In this document: piece by piece, positions 45,445 through 56,985 of the stretch | Layout of the letters: every line of letters starts with the position of its first letter | How positions within the stretch are numbered: position 1 is the stretch's first letter | Assembly (NCBI GenBank): GCA_037157565.1 | Contig: JAZHRO010000063.1 | Coordinates: forward strand, 13,436,001 to 13,500,000 | DNA length: 64,000 nt | DNA from: Thalassia testudinum | Lineage: Eukaryota > Streptophyta > Magnoliopsida > Alismatales > Hydrocharitaceae | Reading direction: 5' to 3' | Notes under the pieces: model-generated | Database searches by the model: none | What the model was told of the DNA's origin: nothing | Seen by the model: the letters and a program-made list of their open reading frames with translations, nothing else | Program-made: the position numbers and the translations under genes

Positions 45445-48031
45445 TGATGATAACTTCATCATTTATCATATCTACCTTTAATTAGTCATAATCAATAGAT
45501 AAATGCTCCTACACAACCTCCAGAAGATTATAATTCACTGCATATCCATTCTAAGAGATAAACATGGAAACAGGAGCAAAACTGTAGTTTAAACAAAATA
45601 TCTTAATTGCAGAATAATCATGAGGTTTCTCAGGAGTTAATTAAAGGTCAAATGATCATAAATGCCTAACAAGTGGGTTAATGTAGAAAGAAACAGGTTT
45701 TCACGTGTTTCGAGAATTAAATGACATCTAAAATCCCAAAAACTGACCCACTTAATTAACTAAAGTTTTAGTTAGAATAAAATTCATCTAAACCTTCTAA
45801 ATATCATAGAAAAATATTCCCTAAGGTTTTGCATGCTTGATTTGACCATTTTGACCTAAATAGAGTCACAATTAAACCATTGCCCTAATTTGGGTTTCTA
45901 CATAATTTACCTAGTCAAAGTTAGTCAAAACCTAAATCTGACTTCACCATCAGATTCCTTAGGTCCAAATTAGGTTTGTACCAAAATTTGGGCCCAACCA
46001 GAGATCATCTTGACCTAGTTTGCATTCCAGTCTAGTCTGACTCTTTTTCTTACACACACACCCCTAGCTTTTGAAATTCATTGCAAATAGGTCCATATTT
46101 TTGTCATCATCTTTACAAATAGGTCCCTTGACCATTATTGCGGAAGAACTCCTACTTGGACAACCTTCAATCAGAGATTTCTCTTTGATTTCTTGACGAA
46201 ACCCTTCCAAACTTGGAAGAACTTCTGAGAGAATCTCCTTCCATTTAAGCCATTCATTAAGCTCTGATTCCTTCCCAAAGGTCATGCGAATCCTTTGAAA
46301 CTTAGGGTTCCATTGTGTGAATAACCATGTGCTTCCAAGCTTGGAACGCCCTTCTAAACCCTATATAAGATCCTCTAAAGCTTTACCAATCTCCTTAGCA
46401 AGGTTTTGAGCCACAATAAGTCTTCTTTTCCTCTCTCTAGCTCGCTCTACCTTCGCTTAGGCGAGCTTCTCCCTCCATCATCCTACGGCATCCCAACGGC
46501 AAAATTAGGAGTGCTACGTTCCTCTCCTCCTTCGTTCGCTCCTCGACGACAAACTTAGGGGCTCCTAGATCTCGCTCTTCCTCACTGCACCTCCACTGGA
46601 GCATTCTCTTCCATGGCTCTGACCAATCACAGCCGATGCCCTCCTGACCCTTTCGACCAATAAAACTAGGTTTCCCCACCTCCTTTTCCCCTCTACTCTT
46701 TTCCCCCTCATTAAAATCTCATTTCGACCGCCATTCATGTCGTTCGCTCTCCGTCTTCCCCATGATCGGTCGAGCTCCAGTGAGGCCTCCACAACTCCAT
46801 AAGCCACCGCCCACCTAGCCACAACTCCAAAAATGTCTGCCATACCATACTGACCAAAACCCTCAAGAAATTGAGGGGATTGGGCCACCAAACACCCTAC
46901 CGAACACACCCACCTTCGAGCTCTCTCTCCAACTTCGCATGCCCTCCACACACTCGCTCATCACACAGACATCGCACCACACTTCATGTCCATCGGCGGT
47001 GCTTGTGAGCTTGTTTGATTGAAGCTACAAGCCCATATTGTGATTTGCAGGTAGTCGACGCTCTTCGCCATAGCCGCATCATGCCCGACATCTTCCACTC
47101 ACCTCCGGCCACTTCAGACCCTGGTAGCACTTTCTAGAGCTGCGGACTCACGTACTCATCCACCTGCAGCTTCAATTGGGTTTTGAGGCCTCAGCGTAGC
47201 TCCAATTGGATGAAGCAACACCAGCAGCTGACACGCGAAGGGGTTGTGGGATTTATTCCCACATCGTGGAAATTGGAAGCAATGCAGTGATACAAGTGGT
47301 TTCTCTACATAGAGCTATTCACCTCGAGACCACGAAGGTGAGGTCCCCTTCACCCATTCACACACCTCGGCTACTACCCACTGCCGATAGCCCTGGTCAC
47401 CCAGATCCGATTACCCGATAAGTGATCTGATTATCTAAGAAGAGAAAAAGAGAGAGAGAGAGGGGGAGGGGTTTTGCTCTCTTGAGGGTAGGTTGGACAC
47501 TTAGCCGTAAGTATCCCTTGTGTGCTAAGAAGGAAAGAAAAGAGAAGCAAGCTGTGCTTGAAGAAAAAAGAAGACACTATAGCTGGCGGCAATTAAGTCG
47601 TCTAATGCACCTATCAAACATCTGATTTGGGTTTAATGCTGGTACTGTTGAAACATTTAAGTATCTAAGTTACACGGTTGAAACTATTGTAGCATTATTT
47701 GAATAATTAATACATGTACCTAGACTAATAATTGGTGATCTAAATCACCATTATTTTATCTTAGTTATCTTTTTGATCTTGAAATACATTAAGCCTCATT
47801 GAATATCTTAATGTGACAAAATAATATTCATCGAAGTATCATTATTGCGCTCAATTTCTTGTGCTCATTTATTTATTAATCGAGATTAGCGTGTGAATTC
47901 TTATTTGCTCCCTGTGTTCGACCTCGAACTTCATTTGCATATTCGAGTTATAAATTGTATTTGTTGATTGAGCAATTTAGGAGACTTTACTACAGTGAGA
48001 CACTTTAATCACCTAAAAGGCCCAAGTAACA
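45445..48031 (+). repeat. 5' LTR of element F
   Basis: 2587 bp, TGATGATAAC...GTAACA; same family as the LTRs of D and I. TATATAAG at 46362-46369; (AG)n at about 47446-47463. Confidence 0.8.
46362..46369 (+). promoter_or_regulatory. TATA box, F LTR
   Basis: TATATAAG in the middle of the LTR, upstream of the GC-richer transcribed-type half. Confidence 0.5.
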
Positions 48032-48034
48032 TTT

Positions 48035-48051
48035 TGGCACCATTGCCAGGG
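48035..48051 (+). other. Primer-binding site of element F
   Basis: TGGCACCATTGCCAGGG, three bases after the LTR. Confidence 0.8.
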
Positions 48052-49213
48052 ACCAACGCACAATTCACCGCTATTCTTTTTTCTATCTGATTATATCTGA
48101 GCACTAACTTGCCCTTGTTTGTTTCTTGTGATTCTGCGAGGTACATCATGAGGCAATCTTCCGCGCAAAACAATCACTCCAGGGCAAGTAACTTTTCTAT
48201 TCTTCCCTAATCAACCTCCTAATCTTGGGAAGATAAAAAGGAAATAATCAATTAGGAACTAGCATCCTAAATTTTTTAGTAAATCGTCATTTAAAAGGAA
48301 CTTTTTTCTTATTTATGAAAAATTTTCATATCTAATTAAAGTTTGAAGCAATTCTGCTTAAGAATTCCCTACCCAAATTGCTTGTACCTATTAGGGACGA
48401 TGCGGAATTTCTAAAAGCAACTTGGGCTAACACACTTCTTGCTTAAAAGCCCAAGGTGAACATTTTGAGATTTAATTGGACTTGGAAATAGAGCCAATTA
48501 GGGTTTAAACATTAGGGTTTGAAGTATTAGTACACATTCACCTGCATTAAAGATAATTAACCCTCCTGCATTTGTGTGCTACCCAAGCCCCTGTTTGAAA
48601 ATATCTAATCAAGAAAAATCCTAAAAATCAGGCTCTAAGATTCACTTGAACTCTAATATTGTGGACCTAATAACCTGAGAGTCAATTCAGTGTGATTTCT
48701 GGGTCTTGACCTAGCTTTCATTCTCCCATCTTTAAGGCAGGTCAGGTGAAGTTGACCTACATTATTGGCCAATCAACCTCCAAATTAGGTCATAAATCAA
48801 ATCAACTTCTGATCAAGTGAAATCCAAGGCATAAACTAGAAATAAAATTGGTAGACTTAAGGTCTTAAGTCCGTACATTCCGATCTGCTTGGAATCGTAG
48901 TTACAAGGAAGGTTGGGTGGGGGAAACCCTATAACCTGTAGGGACGCTCTACCGTGTAGGGGTCTTTGCAGGACTCTCACTTTCTGGTTGCCCAGGTATT
49001 TCTCAAGTGTGCAGATTTCTGATTCAAAGGTATCATCCTCCTCGAAACTACCTTAGTCATCCAAAAATCATTGGGTGCCTTGATTGGGTCCAAATAACAT
49101 CCAGTCCCTCATATTTTCACTAGAGCACACACAGGAAGGTCATTAGGTTCTTAACCTAAGAGACCTCATTAGATTTTCTTGGGAATTTCTTTTAGATTTA
49201 ATCAAGTTCTAGT
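48052..49213 (+). other. Leader region of element F
   Basis: Noncoding. An exon-like piece at about 48141-48183 has an ATG followed by 12 codons and a GC-type donor (AGG|GCAAGT). An acceptor-like CAG follows near 48995-49015. The pattern matches A and B but the signals are weaker. Confidence 0.4.
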
Positions 49214-50820
49214 TTGATCTTGAGTTTGATTCTAATCTTGATTCCACCACCTGATTTTTACAACCTACCAACATGGGAAAGACCAATTAGGAAACCTGAA
49301 TCCAAAATGATCATAAAAGACAAAGTGAGTGAGGCTACCCTTAGATATTATGAAGATTATCCAGCCAGCATGATTCAGGTTAATGTCCAAGAAATAATAG
49401 AATTCATTATGAATCATGTTAAACTATTGCTTACTCAACTAGGAAATGGTTCAACCTAGGATTCCCTCATACAAGAATTCAATGAAGCTTATGAATTATA
49501 TAGAATAGAGGGTTTACATTGCTTTGCAAATCCATCGCTCTGGAAGATACACCAAGATATCATTGAGCAACGTGCGGATGTTCTCAGCCTATTAAGAAAA
49601 GCCATTGATGAGACATCTTGGAGTGATTCTAAAGCTTCTCTAGAGCCTAGGTTAGATGATCATAGTTGTTATGACCCCCAATCTGAATATATTCAGATTT
49701 AAATTTCATAGAAATTGACATTCTGATCTTGATGATGGTGGGGATGATCCAACTGCAGGTGTTCCCAATTTTGAGCCAACCCTAGGAAACCAGGAAGCTG
49801 GTTCACCAAGCTTAGATTTACCCGACACCTATAATAATGAGACTTAAACAAACATTTTCAAGAATGTAAATTCGTAGCCTTATCCTATTAAGGTGATTCT
49901 CTAGAATGATTCTGACATCCCTGTAGAGCCTAGCCTAGATTCTAGTGATCCAATCATTACACTTAACCTAGAATCTAGATTTGAACCTACTTGGGATAAT
50001 CATGAGGCCCAAAATGTTGAAGGTCAGATTTTGAATTTGAATTATGATTCTAGGCTTGTATTTGATGAATACACCTCTCCAACTCCTCTGAGACACAGAT
50101 CAATTTTTCAAAAGTCACGCTAATTTACGATATAGAAACTGAGGAGTTGGAAGAGTTGGGACTCGATTTGGTCTATCCTAAGAGCCAAGAACCTGAGCCC
50201 ATGGCTAATAAGGACACCTTTTTAAGCTCAGAATCTGAAACTAGGATAGATCCAAGTCAGGTTGTTGATTCTACTTATCTTGAATCATTCTATGGTGGAA
50301 CCACTGATCTGGAATCAAGTTCAGAACATGATCTTCGTAAGTTCTCCGACGATTTCAAATCTTACTCTAATTTCGGAGAACTGTTGTTTCCTAATGGCTC
50401 TAAACCTATTTACGACCTCAGTGACTACAACCCATCCTTTGATTCTTACATTGAGGTCAATGATTTGAAAGAAACCACCTCTTCCACAACACATACAGAA
50501 CCTTCTCAAATCTGAACTCAACCCTGACCTGCAACTGGAATCAACTTCTACTCTGATTCTCCTCTCAATGATTCAGTTGCATATGATTCTCCTTCATCTT
50601 TTAATCAGGCTTTGAAGTTTGATCAGACTACTAATCACATCCCATCCTTCTTTGATCACTCTTGTAGGGTTCCTACACCCTCCACTGACTCTTTTTCATT
50701 TAAGGATCCCTACTCTAACCAGGCCGAATCGAATCAGCCAAACCCTGGATTTTCATTTCCACATCCTTCTGAGTTGCAAAGAAACTAGTGGGCACCGCAT
50801 CTCTTGATCCACATCCATCA
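49214..50820 (+). pseudogene. Element F acidic reading frames, unknown
   Basis: Open pieces at 49214-49459 and 50147-50515, with coding-like sequence between them broken by stops. The first has VNVQEIIEFIMNHVKLLLTQLG and then QEFNEAYELYR. The second is rich in Glu, Ser and Asp (SSSEHDLRKFSDDF). No known domain. It occupies the place of gag-pol and resembles the B and C proteins in composition. The closing motif RLKALNLAL (about 50970) matches C's LKALNSEL. Confidence 0.45.
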
Positions 50821-51724
50821 ACCCACTAGACTGATTAGGTTTGGGCTGCATCATCAGCCTGTTGATCTAAACAAGCACCTGGTTGGACCAATCAGGCTTT
50901 TGATTAAGGTGTTTGTTCTACAAAACTCATCTGATTTGACCACTCCTCCATGACCATTTTCTGCTCGACTGAAGGCATTGAATTTAGCGCTTAATAGGAG
51001 ATAATCCATCTTTTTAAAAAAAACCCGAGACCCTTCTGATTATCCTTTTGAGCTTCATGTCTATTGCACTCAAAGTTCAGTTTTAGAATAGCTGATTAGA
51101 CCTTTCGGTATTCGTATCAAAGCTTGAAATCGTCTGCAACAGTCATCCCGACCCGTTCGCCCACCCTCTTGACCCTATTCTAACCCATGAACAAAGCTGA
51201 TTCCATACCCTCCAGTTTACATTGAGGATATTGCAAAACTTAGGCATGGGGGGTGTTAATGTTAAAGTGCAAACACATAAAAATTTAAGTTTCTAAAGGG
51301 TTCTCACAAAACAATTACTCATTCTAAAAAATCAAAATAATAAAAAATTGAAAAAGAATTAAAAATGGAAAGGGGAGGAAATTTTGTGAGATTAATTGCA
51401 TATCAGTTTTGAGGAGGAAGAGAGGAGGTGATGTAAATGTCAAAAAGGAGCCACATTTGGAAAAAAAAAAAAGGATAGTCATTAGTAAATGGTTATGGAA
51501 TCTACTTAAGTTCTAGACCATGTCAAAAGAAAAAAATTAAGTCCTAAAAGAACAGAGAGACAAAGAGATTTGTATGAGTGCTGATCTTAGGCCTCTTGGG
51601 CTTGCTTTAGGGCTTAAATATTCATGTATCAGTTAAGATCTGGATAATCCTCAAGAGGTTGAGGAAAATACGAAGCTTATGTATTAGGTTTAAGGCTTAC
51701 GGATTATTTGGCCTCATTAACTCA
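50821..51724 (+). other. 3' noncoding region of element F
   Basis: Motif AGCGCTTAATAGGAG at 50986-51000, internal polypurine tract at 51241-51255, A-rich runs to about 51480. No gene seen. Confidence 0.55.
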
Positions 51725-52414
51725 TAACGTGGCAAAATCGAGTTTAAAATAAAGCATTGTAATATAGTCGAAATCGCTTTGAAAACAAAAGGATTTTTAA
51801 TACTCGAAAAGATTCTGAGGTTGAACACAGGGAGCAAATGGAATTCACACACTAATCTCAACAATTAATGTAATTTGAACACAAAATATTACTCAAACTA
51901 ATTTGCAATGTAGAGCATATGAGTATATGAAGAGTAAAAAGAATTTTAGACAAAATAATGGTGATTTGAATCACCAATTATAAGTCCAATACATAGAATA
52001 ATTACTCAAATTTACTAAAGGAGAGAGTATGAAATCAGATGTCTGATTTTACAATCATACGTCTTAAATGACGTTCGCTACAGTACCCTTTTGCTTTTCT
52101 TCGCCTGCGTGCCTCTTCCTTCTTTTCTACAGTTGAACCTTCTCTTTTCTTCTTCCTTCTTTTTTTGACCCTTTCTTTTTAACTCCTCTTCTTCTTCTTC
52201 GCTTCTTCCTCTTCGTCCTCTTCACGCACAGAGGGCAGTCATCTCTGGCTTTCCTCTTCTGAATCCGGCTAGGTGTCAGCTGGAGTTCCCTGTGGCAAAA
52301 TCCCCCCTTCCCCCACTTAACTCTCCTTCTCTCTTTCTCTCTTAGGTCACACTCTCTCAGAGCCACAGGGTATCCGGGTTACCGGACCTAGCATACCCAG
52401 GACAAGGGCAACCT
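51725..52414 (-). repeat. Antisense LTR fragment I (D/F family)
   Basis: The reverse complement aligns with the D LTR end (13511-14210), including the block GGAGCAAATGGAATTCACAC and the TGGTGATTTGAATCACCA palindrome. It is cut at 52414 by the CACTA terminus. The left boundary with F is uncertain by about 30 bp. Confidence 0.6.
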
Positions 52415-53150
52415 CACTACGAGAAATTAGGGTTTTGGTCACAGCTAAAAATCGTGACCAAATGACTCATAATCGTCACCAATTAGCGACAGCAAAAGTT
52501 GCGTTGCGGAAGGGTCTTTGGTGATGGTTCCATGCAAAATTGTTACCAAAGGCTTTGGTAACGATTCCACCTGAAACCGTCACCAAAGTAGCAAGGTTTT
52601 AGTGACGATTTTTGGTGGAACCGGCACCAAATCCCTAAGCTTCGATGATGGTTCCACCCAAAACCATCACCGAAGCCCACCGTTAGCTACGTTCTATAAT
52701 TTCTATCACGGGGCTTTGGTGACGATTTTAGGTGGAACCCTCACCAAAGCCCTATGCTTTAGTGTCGGTTCCACAAAACCATCACTGAAGTGCACTATTA
52801 GATAGGCTCAACAACTTTGTTCACGAGCCTTTGGTGATGGTTTTGGTGGAACCGTCACCGAAGCATAGGGCTTTGGTGACAGCTCCAACTTGCCACCATC
52901 ACCAAAGCCCACTATTAGCTACGTTCTGTAGCTTTAGTCATGGTTATAAATTGTGACCAAAGACTTTTAGTCATAGATGTAGAACCGTGACCAAAGCTCT
53001 CTCTTTGGTCACGGTTAATAACCATGACCAGAGGCTGGCATGGAAGAAAGAAGGTTCCTTTGGTCACGGTTCCCTAACCATCACCAAAGGATCATCGTGA
53101 CCAAAGGAATTACCTTTGGTGATAGCTAACCAACCATCAAGAAAGATTCT
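52415..53150 (+). mobile_element. CACTA (En/Spm-type) transposon terminus with subterminal repeats
   Basis: Starts CACTACGAGAAA, close to the usual plant CACTA end CACTACAAGAAA. It is followed by about 700 bp packed with direct and inverted copies of GGTGACGGTT and AACCGTCACCAAAG, typical of the subterminal region where the transposase binds. The three bases before it are CCT (52412-52414), a candidate 3-bp duplication. The opposite terminus was not found, so the element is either truncated or extends past the window. Confidence 0.75.
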
Positions 53151-53159
53151 CTTTGGTAA

Positions 53160-54100
53160 GGCTAGTAATTTTAGCTTTCTTACTAAAAATGGGCTGGTTA
53201 TTGTGCACCAAGGAGGGTCTTTAACAAAATCAGATAAGAAGCAAGTATTTCCCAGATGGTAATATTTGGGAATATATGCCCAAGTCACCAGATTCTTCCT
53301 TCATGAAGGTGCTTCCAGCCATAAAAAGTATGCTTTTCAGCAATGTGTTATGGTTAGTTGGAGATGGGGAGAATATAAATATTTGGAGTGATCCATGGTT
53401 GAAGGCTAAAGAGTAAAAGTCGATTAAATAGAGTATACTCCAGGAAATAAAGGCAGTAGATTTGATAAATGAACAAAATTAGAACTAAAATGAAGAAAAA
53501 ATTTCCAGTAGCTTTGGCTGTAAGACTGTAGAAAAAATTTTAAGTACTCCAATAGACATGGGACAAGACTTACTAATATGGAAACCACATCCTAATGGGA
53601 ATTTCTCAGTTAAGTCTACGTATATGACCTTGCTAAATGAAGAGGGAATCAACTCTAGTCTTACAGAGAAATAAATAGCCTATTGTAAAAAGGTTTGGAA
53701 TATGAAGGATATAGCTCTGAAAACAAAGTTATTCCTTTTGGAGAGCAATGACTGATGCTCTACCTTTAAAGGGAACATTATTGAAAAAATTTTAGATTGA
53801 AGACTCATTGTGCCCCTTTTGTCGAATTGATAAAGAGGATTGGCTGCATATGATTAAAAATCGCCCCTTTGCAAAGGCAATTTGGTTTTATTAGGGTATA
53901 ATAGCATGGCCTGAGCAAGATGGCTGGATGGATGGGATGGAAAATTTGACTAAGCTATTCCAACTGGTAGGGCTCAAAAAAGAACTGATAGTATATTTGT
54001 TGCACCCCTTATGGATTCATAGATGCAAAGTTGTGAGAGAAGGGGAGACTATTTCATTAATGGAAGCATAATTCTTAGTGTGTGGGGTATTTTATCATGT
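53160..54100 (+). pseudogene. LINE (non-LTR retrotransposon) 3' coding remnant
   Basis: Degraded frame. LAFLLKMGWLL leads to KYFPDGNIWEYMPKSPDSSFMKVLPAIKSMLFS, GDGENINIWSDPWL, then GNFSVKSTYMTLLNEE. The zinc-finger-RVT-like end follows: VWNMKDIALKTKLFL, RAMTDALPLKGTLLKKF and CPFC...HMI..RPFAKAIWF. This order is typical of the region downstream of RT in plant LINEs. It has stops and at least one frameshift near 53735. It adjoins the CACTA subterminal repeats with no visible gap. Confidence 0.75.
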
Positions 54101-54281
54101 CCCTAAATCAATGCAAGATGTCACGTAAACAATCAACATAATGCAAAGGGCATTTGTCTTTTTTCCTGAATAGGGCACTTCAAATAAAATTCAGAAATCC
54201 AAAAATACATCAGGGAAATATATCCTTTTCTATCTTGAACTAAAAATCAACATCAAATTAAGAATAAAATTTCATACTAAC

Positions 54282-54519
54282 CATTGCAGCATCAAATACA
54301 TAAAGTTTCTCCTTTGAAGGAATGTGAATTGTCTTTGGTCCTACTTCACCCTTTAGCAACTTGTTAACAAGAAGAATATTGGCAAATGTAAGTTGACTTG
54401 GGATCCCATGAGTATAGCTTCGACTTTGGAACTTGTACCTGATTCCACGTTGGGTTGCCCTTTGTAATGGCCTCATAGGTGCTTCTGAACATGTCTGGCA
54501 GGACACTGGACTGAACTAC
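54282..54519 (-). pseudogene. Aconitase gene fragment, copy 1
   Basis: Minus strand, 238 bp between TTGCAG (acceptor) and ATG|GTTAGT (donor). It reads [22 protein letters not shown], then [12 protein letters not shown]. After a frame change it reads [22 protein letters not shown] and KLYVFDAAM. Both parts are conserved in plant aconitate hydratase, the TCA/glyoxylate enzyme that isomerises citrate. The 60-70 residues normally between them (including the HEPPYF segment) are missing. The join is at a short shared ACATT. It is a decayed, intron-flanked genomic fragment, not a processed copy. Confidence 0.8.
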
Positions 54520-54630
54520 CTGCAATTAGACATATCATGCCAAGAATGATCCTTTCAAAAATCCTCATGCCAAGAACAAGCTCCATCCAAAAAAATAGAA
54601 CTTAAGATTTGGGTGAATTACTACTGGAGC

Positions 54631-54760
54631 TTCCACTTCCAGCTGCATCTACTACTGCTGCTGCTGCATCTACATCTGCTAGTGCTATTGCTGCATTTGC
54701 TACTACTGTTGCTGCATCTGCATTTGCTGCTGCTACTGCTGCATCTAGAAAGGCGACTCT
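54631..54760. repeat. (GCT/ACT)n trinucleotide repeat
   Basis: CTGCTGCATCTACT-type triplets. The copy at 59348-59490 follows the second aconitase fragment in the same arrangement. Poly-Ala and poly-Ser frames across it are artefacts. Confidence 0.85.
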
Positions 54761-55437
54761 TTATGGAATAAGGATGGAAAAGAAGAAAATATATATAATA
54801 CCTATTAAGCTCCAAAATCTATCTATCTACCTAGGAAATAGATCACTGAAAAGGAGGAGCATCTCTGCTGCATTGCTAAGTTGAATGCTATGAAGGAGGA
54901 GCTGAAGGTTGCAAATGAGCACTTCGTTGATCTAGAAAAGGAGTAGGTCCAACAGCATCAGCAAGTCCAACAGTAGCAACAGCAAACTTACCTAGGTCCT
55001 ACATCATGTAATATGTTTGATTAACCAGGAAAGTTAATTTGCAGTCTACTGTTTAGCAAATCTACTTCCGAAACCTTTATTGGCCAGCCTAGCAAATCTA
55101 CTTGAAAATATCCTATTGCAGTACCTATTATACAAATTGAACCACTCTTGACAATGGTCCCAGGATGAAGACATTGAGCAGGGTCAAGACCTACCAAAGG
55201 CTCTCTCCCCCTTCAGCAATGGTATATCACTCCTTCCTGGGGAGCAAGAGCACCTCCTAGTGGCCCCATCCTACCCCTCCTCTAGACCAAAACCACCTTT
55301 CTCCTCCCTCACCACTTGCATTCTCCCTAAATCCCTCAAAATGTACAATATCCTAAGTTGAGAAAACAATATGCATCTTTTACTCCATGTGGACAAGGAG
55401 AAGACATTGTCATATTCTTAAAATATAGGTGATCGTG
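54761..55437. other. Unassigned stretch after aconitase copy 1
   Basis: The plus strand near 54855-54990 reads LNAMKEELKVANEHFVDLEKE and a Gln-rich run with stops, a coiled-coil-like remnant. 54770-54910 is duplicated at 59515-59650. Nothing else recognised. Confidence 0.3.
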
Positions 55438-55491
55438 GATGTAAGTTGAGTTGGGATCCCATGAGTATAGCTTCGACTCTGGAACTTGTAG
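55438..55491 (-). pseudogene. Aconitase fragment, copy 3 (partial)
   Basis: About 55 bp matching the centre of copies 1 and 2 (GGGATCCCATGAGTATAGCTT). It ends at a TTGTA where the match breaks off. Confidence 0.6.
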
Positions 55492-55851
55492 TGTGACTCA
55501 AGAAAGGGAGAAAGAGGTAGACAAGGCTTGCTTAAGGTGACGATGCGATCCCCCAGGTAAAGAGCATCACCTTTGAGGCAATGGGTCAATTCCTTGCCTC
55601 ACACAGTTGCTTGGTTGCCTCGGGTGACAACCTCAATAGCACTGACAGGTCAATCAGACTTCAGGAACCAGAAAATGACAGTGATGAATCCATGCACAAG
55701 CTACTCAATCATCTCATTAAAATTTAGCTTGATTTTTTCTTAAAGGAGTAAACATATCTAAGGTTGACAACCTATTACAGATAGGCAGGTATTGCACATA
55801 AAACTATGTTTTGGAAACACAAATTTTATCAAGAACTAGCAAAGCATTTAC

Positions 55852-55973
55852 CAGTCAGCTGCAAAGCCATGTTCTTTTCCTTGAATTATCTCAGGAGGTA
55901 AAAAATCTGCTACCCCGCATACAGTAAAAGTCCTATCCTTGGCCAATTTCTTTGCAAATCTAAAGTCTATAAG
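55852..55973 (-). pseudogene. Kinase activation-loop exon of a PP2C/cNMP/kinase gene
   Basis: 122 bp on the minus strand, between AAAATGTAG (acceptor) and GACTG|GTAAAT (donor), open throughout. It reads LIDFRFAKKLAKDRTFTVCG and FLPPEIIQGKEHGFAADW. This is an AGC-type kinase subdomain VII-VIII with DFR for DFG and PPE for APE. Together with 56242-56517 and 56844-56985 it matches, from memory of the family, the plant protein phosphatase 2C/cyclic-nucleotide-binding/kinase protein (Arabidopsis At2g20050-like). Later kinase exons are not found. Confidence 0.75.
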
Positions 55974-56241
55974 CTACATTTTAGGACAAAAACATGATCA
56001 GAGGAGAAAAACTATTTCCTGTTGCAATACCAAAGTAAGTTTGTTAAATATAATTGAAATACAAACCTATAGATGTCCACATTGGTCAAGCATTAAGATA
56101 TCAAGAGAAACACCTCTGTAAAGAACTGAATTCTGAATTGAAAAAATGCAGCCATAAGTGTATTGCACCATACCACTGCAACTCCATCAAACTAGTGAAC
56201 CACATGTCTAAAGCACATGGAAGTCAGAAAATGTCAATAAC

Positions 56242-56517
56242 CTTGTGTAATTCTTCCAATGCAATTACAATTGATGCTGCACAAAACAGTGTAGATGATT
56301 CATCAAGAAACAAAGTGAGTATTGAAGCCAGTGGGCAAGCCAGACAAGTGCTTAGCAAAATGCCAGCATGAAACTTATCAGAACATGTGTGCAATACTTG
56401 TGGCACACAAGAAGATGGGCTCAAGCTCTTAAACAGATCTCTCTTTCAAAACCTGCACTTCTTTTCCAAGCTGCTTGACTTTCCTCTTGAAATATCTTTT
56501 CAGGGTACGCAACTTTT
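56242..56517 (-). pseudogene. Kinase N-lobe exon of the same gene
   Basis: 276 bp on the minus strand from TAAGCAG to AAG|GTTATT. It reads KLRTLKRYFKRKVKQLGKEVQVLKE. After a 1-2 bp shift in a GAGAGA run it reads RDLFKSLSPSSCVPQVLHTC, then LLSTCLACPLASI, FLDESSTLFCAASIVIALEELHK. This is the linker and first kinase subdomains. The frameshift marks it as decayed. Confidence 0.72.
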
Positions 56518-56843
56518 CTGCTTAGCGATCAGGGAGAAGCCACAAACATGTCAATACCATTCACTGGATGATATTCCATATATTTTTTGAAAAAGGAAAG
56601 GGTGATCATATTCCATATAGGTGGTAGTCATTTTGGAAGAAAATATAAAGTCAATTATAATCTATTTCTCAAAGGAGAAGATGGATATCTACCTGATCCT
56701 TTGGGCAACACGATGCCTGTCTCTGAACAATCGGTTGAATACAAAATCATTTTCCATTCCTTGGTAGAATAATAACTAGATTAATGTGCCAGCAATTCTA
56801 AACACAAGATACATGATTGAAACCGCTGAAAACTCCAACTCAC

Positions 56844-56985
56844 GCTCATTACTGTCTTGGGAATGACCATATTCAATAGTAGAGGATGAAAGACTACTAA
56901 GATGCAGATTTCCTATGAAATCTACATTGTAATTCAGTCGCACCTGTCCCTTTTGGATGATATACAAGGCAGATATAATGTCATT
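56844..56985 (-). pseudogene. Cyclic-nucleotide-binding-domain exon of the same gene
   Basis: 142 bp on the minus strand from GCTGCAG to GAGC|GTGAGT, open throughout. It begins NDIISALYIIQKGQVRLNY, the beta-roll start of a cNMP-binding domain. The minus-strand order cNMP exon, N-lobe exon, activation-loop exon agrees with the expected domain order. Confidence 0.7.

Larger units (their letters stand above)
45445..51724 (+). mobile_element. Element F, non-autonomous Athila-like element lacking its 3' LTR
   Basis: 5' LTR, primer site, leader, acidic degraded frames, then 3' noncoding sequence with the internal polypurine tract. There is no protease, RT or integrase. The right side meets an antisense LTR fragment (I) at about 51724, so the 3' LTR is missing or displaced beyond the CACTA insertion. 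Confidence 0.7.

Noticed and set aside
54609..54884. Ala/Ser-rich frame
   Set aside because: Translation of a triplet microsatellite.
55484..55493. CTTGTAGTG as the second CACTA terminus
   Set aside because: It lies inside the third aconitase piece, the inward sequence is not CACTACAAGAAA-like beyond 9 bases, and no subterminal GGTGACGGTT repeats are near it.
55968..55976. TAG as a stop in the kinase exon
   Set aside because: It reads better as the intron acceptor AAAATGTAG; the exon after it is open.
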